The notes beneath the pieces are model-generated. The model was not told the origin of the DNA, ran no database searches, and saw only the letters and a program-made list of their open reading frames with translations. A program made the position numbers and the translations under genes. This document shows positions 1 through 5,094 of a stretch of DNA of 5,094 bases, piece after piece. Source of the DNA: an uncultured Lachnospiraceae bacterium (GTDB taxonomy: Bacteria > Bacillota_A > Clostridia > Lachnospirales > Lachnospiraceae); contig CAMOGO010000117.1 of assembly GCA_946614075.1 (NCBI GenBank), positions 1 through 5,094 on the forward strand, written 5' to 3'. Position 1 is the stretch's first letter; each line of letters begins with the position of its first letter.

Positions 1-2256
1 TACATCGACGAGGAGTACCTTTCCGCCTATGACGCGCTGGAGATCGACTCCCGGATCCGCTTCCAGGAGCCGTTTGCCGAGCCGAAAACCTGTGTCTGCC
101 CTTATCCGATCACGGAGGATGAGGATGTGACGGAGGAGACGTATCTGTCGGTAGCGAGCGTCGTGGGAGACGATCTGGACCCTGTCCTTTATCAGGCCTT
201 CCCGATCCTGGAATATGCTCTTCTGAACGCGCCCGGCGCCCCGCTCAAGCAGGCATTGCTTGACGCAGGACTTGGCACGGATATTTTCGGCGGCTATTCG
301 AGCGGCATCCTGCAGCCGTATTTCAGCGTCACGGCAAAGGGAGCGGAAGCAGGCCGTATGGATGAGTTCTGCCAGGTCGTGCACGATACGCTGACGGAGC
401 TGGCGGAAAAAGGGATCCACAGAAAGACCCTGAAGGCAGCTCTGAACTTCTACGAGTTCAAGATCCGCGAGGCGGACTTCGGCTCCTATCCGAGGGGACT
501 GATGCTGGGCCTGCAGTGCTTTGACAGCTGGCTCTACAGCGATGAGGACCCGCTCATGCACCTGAAGTATGAGACGACCTTCGAATGGCTGAAGGAGAAC
601 TACGACAAGGGATACTTTGAGTCCCTGATCCGTGATTACCTGCTGGACAATCCGCACACCCTCCGGCTGACCCTGCTGCCTGAGCCGGGTCTGATGCAGA
701 AAAAGGAACAGGCGCTGGCGGAGCAGCTCGCCGCGCTGAAGGCTTCCTGGACGACAGAGCAGGTGAACGCCGTGGTAGAGGAGACGAAGGCTCTGAAGAA
801 GTACCAGAGCGAGCCGAGCCCGAAGGAGGATCTGGAGAAAATCCCGATGTTAACGCGGGAGGATATCGACCCGAAGGCGCCGAAGCTCATCCTCAAGGAG
901 AGAGAATGCGCCGGACGCAAAGTCCTGCACACGGATATTTTCACCTCCGGCATCGGCTACCTCAAGGTGCTTTTTGACCTGCGGGAGGCTTCCTTTGAGG
1001 ATCTTCCGTACCTGGGGCTTTTGAAGTCGATCCTGGGCCTTCTGAACACCGAGCATTACACCTACCAGGATCTGAACAATGAGATCCTGATCCACAGCGG
1101 CGGCATCTACACGAAGACGTCGAACTACCAGGATATGCGGGATGGGAAGCAGTTTACCGCGGCCTTTGAGTACACGGCGAAGGTCTTTTACGAGGAGCTG
1201 CCCTTTGCCTTCTCCATGATCGAGGAGATGGCCCTGCACACCCTGTTCTCCGATGACAAGCGTCTGCAGGAGGTCATCGGTGAGCTTTGTTCCCGGGTCC
1301 AGGCACGGCTGATGGGCGCCGGCCATACGGCCGCGGTGCTGCGCGCAAGCTCCTACACCAGTGCGGCTGCGCTGTTTGCGGAGGAGACGGGCAACATCGA
1401 TTACTACCGTTTCCTGTCGGATGTGCTGGATCACTTTGACGAGCGCAAGGAAGAGCTGAAGGCCAGATGCGCGGCGCTTGCGAAGAAGTTCTTCACCCGG
1501 GACAATATGCTGGTCCACTTCATCGGCGACGAGGAGGGATACCAGCTCTTTGCCAAGGCCTTTGAGAACTTTGTCCAGACGATGCCTGCGATGGCGGCGG
1601 AGGACCTGGAGGCGGCAGCAGCAGACGGCAGAGAGTACTTCACGGGAGAGAATCTGGAGAAATACCCGCTGGAGAAGAAGCAGGAAGCCTTCCGGACCTC
1701 CTCCGGCGTATCCTACGTCTGCCGTACAGGAAACTATGCCAACGCAGGGCTGCCGTACACCGGGACGCTCCGGATCGCCAAGAACATCCTGAACAATGAG
1801 TACATGTGGCAGGAGATCCGCGTCAAGGGCGGAGCCTACGGCTGCATGTCGAGCTTCGGCCGCGGCGGCGACAGCTACCTGGTTTCCTACCGCGACCCGA
1901 ACGTGGATGCGACCTTTGACATTTACGATCGGATCCCGGCTTACTTTGCCGATTTCGACGGCGACGAGCGTGAGATCACGAAGTTTATCATCGGCAGCAT
2001 CAGCGAGCTCGACACCCCGCTGACCCCGAGCATGAAGGGAGCCAAGGCACTCTCGGCCTGGCTGACGCATGTGGACGACGAGATGATCCAGAAGGACCGC
2101 GACGAGGTGCTGGGCACCGACCTGGCAGCAATCCGGGCACTGGCACCGTACATGCAGGCTGTGCTGGATTCCGACTGCCTCTGCGTCATCGGCAATGAGA
2201 CAAAGATCAGCGAGTGCAAGGACCGCTTCAAGACGGTCGCGCCTTTATTTGGCTGA
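1..2256 (+). CDS. M16C (presequence protease/PreP-like) zinc metallopeptidase, 5'-partial
   Basis: The reading frame is open from base 1 to a TGA at 2254-2256, giving 751 residues. The GTG at 127 is internal, because the frame continues upstream with family-like sequence. PreP-type M16C enzymes are about 970 residues, so roughly 220 N-terminal residues, including the HxxEH zinc motif and distal Glu, should lie upstream; catalytic competence cannot be judged here. Visible parts (numbered from base 1): second M16 domain with PGAPLKQALLDAGLG near residues 78-92; a hinge after LLPEPG (225-230) leading into the mostly helical M16C-associated region (about 228-480); and the C-terminal half with RVKGGAYG, whose Arg607 and Tyr613 match the conserved Arg/Tyr substrate-backbone pair of this clan. 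The family forms a closed two-half chamber that degrades unfolded peptides of tens of residues. The bacterial enzyme is presumably cytosolic, but the N-terminus is unseen. Family assignment is firm; substrate is unknown. Confidence 0.93.
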   Translation, partial: YIDEEYLSAYDALEIDSRIRFQEPFAEPKTCVCPYPITEDEDVTEETYLSVASVVGDDLDPVLYQAFPILEYALLNAPGAPLKQALLDAGLGTDIFGGYSSGILQPYFSVTAKGAEAGRMDEFCQVVHDTLTELAEKGIHRKTLKAALNFYEFKIREADFGSYPRGLMLGLQCFDSWLYSDEDPLMHLKYETTFEWLKENYDKGYFESLIRDYLLDNPHTLRLTLLPEPGLMQKKEQALAEQLAALKASWTTEQVNAVVEETKALKKYQSEPSPKEDLEKIPMLTREDIDPKAPKLILKERECAGRKVLHTDIFTSGIGYLKVLFDLREASFEDLPYLGLLKSILGLLNTEHYTYQDLNNEILIHSGGIYTKTSNYQDMRDGKQFTAAFEYTAKVFYEELPFAFSMIEEMALHTLFSDDKRLQEVIGELCSRVQARLMGAGHTAAVLRASSYTSAAALFAEETGNIDYYRFLSDVLDHFDERKEELKARCAALAKKFFTRDNMLVHFIGDEEGYQLFAKAFENFVQTMPAMAAEDLEAAAADGREYFTGENLEKYPLEKKQEAFRTSSGVSYVCRTGNYANAGLPYTGTLRIAKNILNNEYMWQEIRVKGGAYGCMSSFGRGGDSYLVSYRDPNVDATFDIYDRIPAYFADFDGDEREITKFIIGSISELDTPLTPSMKGAKALSAWLTHVDDEMIQKDRDEVLGTDLAAIRALAPYMQAVLDSDCLCVIGNETKISECKDRFKTVAPLFG

Positions 2257-2274
2257 TCCGGAAGTGAAGTAAAC

Positions 2275-2307
2275 CGAGCAGGAGGAGGACAGGCCTTCTC
2301 CTGCTCG
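2275..2307 (+). other. Strong stem-loop between peptidase gene and era
   Basis: Bases 2275-2284 (CGAGCAGGAG) are perfectly complementary to 2298-2307. The stem continues inward through a G-U pair (2285/2297) and three Watson-Crick pairs to make 14 base pairs, closed by the five-base loop ACAGG (2289-2293). It begins 19 bases after the peptidase stop codon. The bases after the stem are CCGC rather than a T-run, so it is not a standard intrinsic terminator. It could act as an mRNA 3'-end stabiliser, a processing site or a weak attenuator between the two genes. The fold is read directly from the sequence; the role is inference. Confidence 0.6.
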
Positions 2308-2311
2308 CCGC

Positions 2312-2337
2312 GCCGGCCGCCCGCAAGGGAAGCCGGC
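2312..2337 (+). other. Second GC-rich stem-loop with GCAA tetraloop before era
   Basis: GCCGGC occurs at 2312-2317 and again at 2332-2337. As this hexamer is its own reverse complement, the two copies can pair. Inside, CCC (2320-2322) pairs with GGG (2327-2329) around GCAA, a GNRA-type tetraloop, separated from the outer helix by a two-by-two internal loop (CG/AA). It starts four bases after the previous hairpin and ends 19 bases before the era start, so nearly the whole intergenic transcript could be folded. There is no T-run, so termination is unlikely. Function unknown. Confidence 0.45.
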
Positions 2338-2347
2338 TCCTATGGAT

Positions 2348-2351
2348 GGAG
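2348..2351 (+). promoter_or_regulatory. Ribosome binding site for era
   Basis: GGAG lies five bases before the ATG at 2357, supporting that start. It sits inside a four-codon reading frame (ATG at 2342 to TGA at 2354-2356) that is in frame with era and ends directly against the era ATG. CTCC at 2337-2340 could pair with this GGAG across a seven-base loop, but four pairs alone are weak. Confidence 0.6.
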
Positions 2352-2356
2352 AATGA

Positions 2357-3262
2357 ATGGATAAAGAATTTAAATCCGGCTTTGTCGCCCTCATCGGGCG
2401 TCCGAATGTCGGAAAATCAACCCTGATGAACCGGCTGATCGGGCAGAAGATCGCGATCATGTCCGACAAACCGCAGACGACCCGCAACAAAATCCAGACG
2501 GTCTACACCGACGAGCGCGGGCAGATCATTTTTCTCGACACGCCCGGAATCCACAAGGCCCGGAACAAGCTGGGAGAGTACATGGTCAATGTGGCGGAGC
2601 GCACCCTGCGCGAGGTGGATGTGGTGCTGTGGCTCGTCGAGCCTACGGACTACATCGGAGCCGGAGAGCAGGCGATCGCGGAGAAATGCCGCGAGGTGAG
2701 CACTCCGGTCATCCTGGTCATGAACAAGGTCGACACCGTCTCCAAGGAGGCGCTTCTGCCCTTTATCGACAAGTACCGTAAGCTCATGGACTTTGCCGAG
2801 ATCGTGCCGGTTTCCGCCCTGAAGGGGACCAACACCGATACGCTCTTAAAGCTCCTTTTCGACCGGATGCCGGTGGGCCCTCAGTACTACGATGAGGACA
2901 CCGTGACGGACCAGCCGATGCGCCAGATCGCCGCAGAGCTGATCCGCGAGCAGGCCCTGAAGTGCCTGTCCGATGAGATCCCTCACGGGATCGCGGTGAC
3001 GATCGAGCAGATGAAGGAGCGCAGGGACGGCATGTTTGACATCGAGGCGACCATCATCTGCGAGAAGGATTCCCATAAGGGCATCATTATCGGCAAGGGA
3101 GGCGCCATGCTGAAAAAGATCGGCATGGGGGCCCGCCATGAGATCGAGGGTCTGATGGATGCCAGGGTGAATTTGAAAATCTGGGTCAAGGTCCGCAAGG
3201 AATGGCGGGACAACGAGCTTTACATGAAGAACTACGGGTACGATCCGAAGAATTATGAATGA
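2357..3262 (+). CDS. era: GTPase Era
   Basis: 301 residues, the usual length for Era. Era is an essential-type GTPase that binds the 3' end of 16S rRNA and assists maturation of the 30S subunit, partly at the membrane. The G-domain motifs are all present: G1 GRPNVGKS (14-21), the switch I region KPQTTRNKIQT (38-48), G3 DTPG (61-64), G4 NKVD (123-126) and G5 SAL (153-155). The C-terminal KH RNA-binding domain carries GIIIGKGGAMLKKIG (242-256), with the GKGG loop at 246-249, and ends with the WVKVRKEWR type tail. The start at 2357 has GGAG five bases upstream and the protein begins just before the first beta strand, as in homologues. Its last eight bases overlap recO, an arrangement common in Firmicutes and suggesting translational coupling. 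Nothing is missing or unusual in the protein. Confidence 0.98.
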   Translation: MDKEFKSGFVALIGRPNVGKSTLMNRLIGQKIAIMSDKPQTTRNKIQTVYTDERGQIIFLDTPGIHKARNKLGEYMVNVAERTLREVDVVLWLVEPTDYIGAGEQAIAEKCREVSTPVILVMNKVDTVSKEALLPFIDKYRKLMDFAEIVPVSALKGTNTDTLLKLLFDRMPVGPQYYDEDTVTDQPMRQIAAELIREQALKCLSDEIPHGIAVTIEQMKERRDGMFDIEATIICEKDSHKGIIIGKGGAMLKKIGMGARHEIEGLMDARVNLKIWVKVRKEWRDNELYMKNYGYDPKNYE

Positions 3263-3938
3263 TATTTCTGTGAGAGGGATCGTCCTTTCGACGATGCCGA
3301 TCGGGGAATACGACAGGCGGGTTGAGGTGCTGACCATGGAGCGCGGCAAGATCAGCTTTTTCGCCAGAGGGGCGAGGAGGCAGGAAAATGCCGTCGGAGC
3401 CGCCTGCCGTCCCTTTGCGACCGGCGTGTTTACCCTGATCGAGGGACGGAATTCCTATACGCTTAGGGAAGTAAAAATCCAGAATTATTTTGAAAACCTG
3501 CAAAAAGACATGGATGCCGTTTATTTTGGATACTATTTCCTTGAATTTTCAGCGTATTATACGAGAGAAGGGGGCGACGAGAGGCAGGTTGTCGAGCTTC
3601 TGTACGCGGCGCTTTCGGCGCTGACGCGCAGCACGCTGCCCAATGACCTGGTGCAGATCGTCTTCGAAGCAAAGCTCATGATGATGAACGGGGATTTTGA
3701 CGACCCGTCCGGCCGGCTGTCCGACACGGCAGCCTATACGCTGGAGTTCATCCTGAATACACCGCCGGGAAAGCTTTTCACCTTTGTCCTGTCGGAGGAA
3801 GCCAAGCAGGAGTTAAAGCATGTCGTGGACTTCATGAAGCAGCGCTATATCCGGAAGGAGTTTGCTTCTTTGCGGATTCTGGAGGATATGAAGGCTTTAC
3901 TCACCCCTTTACAAGAAGAAAAAGATCAGGTAAAATAA
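3255..3938 (+). CDS. recO: DNA repair protein RecO, form lacking the zinc finger
   Basis: 227 residues, slightly short for RecO (commonly about 240-260). RecO binds single-stranded DNA and SSB and, with RecR, loads RecA onto gaps during recombinational repair. The N-terminal OB-fold is recognisable: RGIVLSTMPIGEYDRR (7-22), VLTMERGKISFFARGARR (25-42), then the PF..G.F.L.EG segment (53-64). The helical part includes YFLEFSAYYTREG (94-106) and LLYAALSAL (115-123). The CxxC pairs that form a zinc finger in many RecO proteins are absent: the only cysteine is Cys51 in the OB-fold, and the expected site after about residue 145 is occupied by a short GDFDDPSGRLSD segment. The ATG at 3255 lies within the end of era. 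Only a weak GAAG (3247-3250) precedes it, so translation probably depends on ribosomes finishing era. Codons 73-102 are unusually AT-rich. Confidence in RecO is high from position and OB-fold. Confidence 0.93.
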   Translation: MNDISVRGIVLSTMPIGEYDRRVEVLTMERGKISFFARGARRQENAVGAACRPFATGVFTLIEGRNSYTLREVKIQNYFENLQKDMDAVYFGYYFLEFSAYYTREGGDERQVVELLYAALSALTRSTLPNDLVQIVFEAKLMMMNGDFDDPSGRLSDTAAYTLEFILNTPPGKLFTFVLSEEAKQELKHVVDFMKQRYIRKEFASLRILEDMKALLTPLQEEKDQVK

Positions 3939-3943
3939 TTCAG

Positions 3944-3984
3944 TTTACGAGAACGCCTTAAGAGTGCATATACACTTTTATGCA
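3944..3984 (+). promoter_or_regulatory. Possible weak promoter with overlapping inverted repeat upstream of the lipoprotein gene
   Basis: In the 77-base gap after recO, TTTACG (3944-3949) resembles a -35 box. After 17 bases CATATA (3967-3972) is a poor -10 match; the overlapping TATACA (3969-3974) fits better but at 19-base spacing. TGCATA (3965-3970) and TATGCA (3979-3984) form a perfect six-base inverted repeat with an eight-base spacer over the -10 area, which could be an operator or a minor hairpin. No intrinsic terminator follows recO, so read-through from upstream is also possible. This is a weak pattern call. Confidence 0.28.
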
Positions 3985-4000
3985 GGCCTTTCGTTTACCG

Positions 4001-4009
4001 AGGAAAGGA
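4001..4009 (+). promoter_or_regulatory. Ribosome binding site deciding the lipoprotein start
   Basis: AGGAAAGGA ends six bases before the ATG at 4016. The in-frame upstream ATG at 3980 has no purine-rich site before it and would put polar and basic residues ahead of the signal peptide. The 4016 start is therefore preferred. Confidence 0.7.
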
Positions 4010-4015
4010 CGGATC

Positions 4016-4747
4016 ATGACCGGATTGAAACGCCTATTTGCAGCAGCCTTGCTTGTCATCTGTGTGGTTTTCACAGGTGGCTGCGGGATGGTAGAGGATG
4101 TCCTGATGGATATTCTCCCGGCCAAGGAGAAAACAGATGTTTTTGATCCGACGGTGAGCGGGATCTATGTGAGAGAGGATTCGAGCGTCGTGAGCGCCGA
4201 GTTTTCCCGGTTTGCCGAGGACTACTACGATCTGGAGGAGCTGAAGGGCTACGTTGAGGAGGCGGTTGCCGCATTCAATGAGGAGCTGGGAGCGGAGGCA
4301 GCGGCCTACGAGCCGGCTGCGCCTGCAGACAGCACCGAGGAGGTCGTCCGGACGCTTCCCGCGAGCATCGAGTCGCTTACGATGCGCGGAAAATACGCCT
4401 ATCTGCGGATGGGCTACCGCGATACGGATTCCTACATCAGCTTCCAGGCGATGTACGACGGACCGGTCACGAGACTGACCAACCGGACGGTGGAGGAGGC
4501 GATGGCCGCTTCCGTAAGTCTGACGGACAGCTTCGTCGACCTGGAGGGCGAGGCGGTTTCCGGCTCGACCCTGACGCGCCATAAGGGCTGGTACATCCTG
4601 ACGATGAGCGTCTCCGCGGATCTGAAGGAGGCTTACCCGGTGCAGATCCAGGGCGAGATCAAGTATGTCAGCGTCAATGCAGTATCCGTCACAGAGACCA
4701 GCGCAGCGGCCAGACCCGGTGAAACGATCACGGTGATTTACCGCTAA
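4016..4747 (+). CDS. Putative lipoprotein of unknown function
   Basis: 243 residues from the ATG at 4016. The N-terminus has a type II signal peptide: basic start (Lys5, Arg6), hydrophobic core [13 protein letters not shown] (7-19), then TGGC with the candidate lipidated Cys23. The lipobox is imperfect, with Thr rather than Leu at -3. The mature protein is acidic and predicted extracytoplasmic, tethered to the outer face of the membrane. Residues 68-92 ([21 protein letters not shown] and onward) look like an amphipathic helix; an Ala/Glu/Pro-rich linker follows (about 91-107). Residues 109-243 appear beta-rich, with alternating hydrophobic strands ending in ITVIYR. The only cysteines are Cys16 in the signal peptide and Cys23, so there is no disulfide. 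I do not recognise a characterised family, although similar lipoproteins of Lachnospiraceae come to mind from memory. It lies between recO and glyS, 35 bases before glyS, suggesting co-transcription without implying shared function. Confidence 0.8.
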   Translation: MTGLKRLFAAALLVICVVFTGGCGMVEDVLMDILPAKEKTDVFDPTVSGIYVREDSSVVSAEFSRFAEDYYDLEELKGYVEEAVAAFNEELGAEAAAYEPAAPADSTEEVVRTLPASIESLTMRGKYAYLRMGYRDTDSYISFQAMYDGPVTRLTNRTVEEAMAASVSLTDSFVDLEGEAVSGSTLTRHKGWYILTMSVSADLKEAYPVQIQGEIKYVSVNAVSVTETSAAARPGETITVIYR

Positions 4748-4765
4748 ACAATATACGAACCAAAG

Positions 4766-4771
4766 AGAGGA
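4766..4771 (+). promoter_or_regulatory. Ribosome binding site for glyS, long spacing
   Basis: AGAGGA lies 11 bases before the ATG at 4783, longer than the usual five to nine. A second in-frame ATG at 4795 would be even further away, and the protein's MEKTMEK start resembles clostridial homologues, so 4783 is kept. The 35-base gap after the lipoprotein stop is far too short for a T-box leader, so any T-box control of this synthetase would have to sit further upstream, and none is seen in this window. Confidence 0.5.
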
Positions 4772-4782
4772 CAAAACACACT

Positions 4783-5094
4783 ATGGAAAAAACGATGGAA
4801 AAGATTATCGCCCTGGCAAAGTCCAGAGGCTTTGTGTACCCGGGCTCCGAGATCTACGGCGGTCTTGCCAATACCTGGGATTACGGCAACCTTGGCGTAG
4901 AGTTCAAGAATAACGTCAAGAAGGCCTGGTGGCTGAAGTTCGTCCAGGAGAATCCCTACAATGTCGGCGTAGACTGCGCCATCCTGATGAACCCTCAGAC
5001 CTGGGTTGCTTCCGGACATCTGGGCAGCTTTTCCGACCCGCTGATGGACTGCCGTGAATGCCACGAGCGTTTCCGCGCGGACAAGCTGATCGAG
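4783..5094 (+). CDS. glyS: Glycine--tRNA ligase, single-chain (alpha2) type, 3'-partial
   Basis: The frame is open from the ATG at 4783 to the window end, giving the first 104 residues of a protein expected to be about 460. This form (also called glyQS) is the class II homodimeric enzyme shared with eukaryotes, archaea and many Gram-positives, distinct from the alpha2beta2 GlyQ/GlyS enzyme. It charges tRNA-Gly with glycine using ATP in the cytoplasm. Recognisable segments are the N-terminal [14 protein letters not shown] (14-27), the motif 1 region [18 protein letters not shown] (33-50), and [18 protein letters not shown] (70-87), leading to DCREC (89-93), where the insertion domain begins with a CxxC pair. 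Catalytic motifs 2 and 3 and the anticodon-binding domain lie beyond the window. Nothing is unusual in the visible part. Confidence 0.96.
   Translation, partial: MEKTMEKIIALAKSRGFVYPGSEIYGGLANTWDYGNLGVEFKNNVKKAWWLKFVQENPYNVGVDCAILMNPQTWVASGHLGSFSDPLMDCRECHERFRADKLIE

Noticed and set aside
850..2070. 406-codon reading frame on the minus strand.
   Set aside because: It lies wholly within the M16C peptidase gene and its translation has no recognisable domain. Long antisense frames arise easily in GC-rich coding DNA with strong codon bias.
127..2256. GTG at 127 as the real start of the peptidase gene.
   Set aside because: The same frame is open to base 1 and encodes residues typical of the family (for example the EYLSAYDALEIDSRI segment), so the gene simply enters from outside the window.
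2275..2310. Intrinsic (Rho-independent) terminator after the peptidase gene.
   Set aside because: The stem is strong, but the following bases are GC-rich with no T-run on either side that would fit the + strand.
3980..4747. Lipoprotein start at the upstream ATG (3980).
   Set aside because: No ribosome binding site precedes it, and it adds 12 polar and basic residues before the signal peptide. AGGAAAGGA sits six bases before the ATG at 4016.
4034..4774. 246-codon minus-strand frame opposite the lipoprotein gene.
   Set aside because: It is the antisense of a well-supported coding gene with a signal peptide and ribosome binding site; the reverse translation shows no known motif.
4748..4782. 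T-box riboswitch or separate promoter for glyS.
   Set aside because: Only 35 bases separate the genes, too short for a T-box, and no pair of -35/-10 boxes at suitable spacing is visible.

Overview
The window looks like a housekeeping stretch of a chromosome from a Firmicutes/Clostridia bacterium, most likely Lachnospiraceae or a close relative. Three things point there: the gene order (M16C peptidase, era, recO, a small lipoprotein, single-chain glycyl-tRNA synthetase), the sequence style of each protein, and Gram-positive type ribosome binding sites. The DNA is GC-rich for that group (a sampled 60-base line in the peptidase gene is about 63% GC), with one AT-rich patch inside recO. The family assignment rests on recalled protein similarity and synteny, not on a search.

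Layout: all genes lie on the + strand. Bases 1-2256 hold the last 751 codons of a presequence-protease-like zinc metallopeptidase (M16C); its start and catalytic HxxEH half lie outside the window. A 100-base gap (2257-2356) holds two adjacent GC-rich stem-loops and no U-tract terminator. Era GTPase (2357-3262) follows and overlaps recO (3255-3938) by 8 bases. A 77-base gap with a weak promoter-like sequence and a small inverted repeat leads to an unrecognised lipoprotein gene (4016-4747). After 35 bases glyS begins (4783) and runs off the window end.

Functionally this is a mixed housekeeping cluster: peptide degradation (M16C), 30S ribosome assembly (Era), recombinational repair (RecO), an exported lipoprotein of unknown role, and tRNA charging (GlyRS). 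Close spacing, a shared strand and the lack of any intrinsic terminator suggest at least partial co-transcription.

I see no tRNA, rRNA, CRISPR, mobile element or phage signal. No stretch longer than 100 bases lacks a gene. I found no convincing new biological system. The points most worth a second look are the paired hairpins before era, the zinc-finger-less RecO, and the uncharacterised lipoprotein between recO and glyS.
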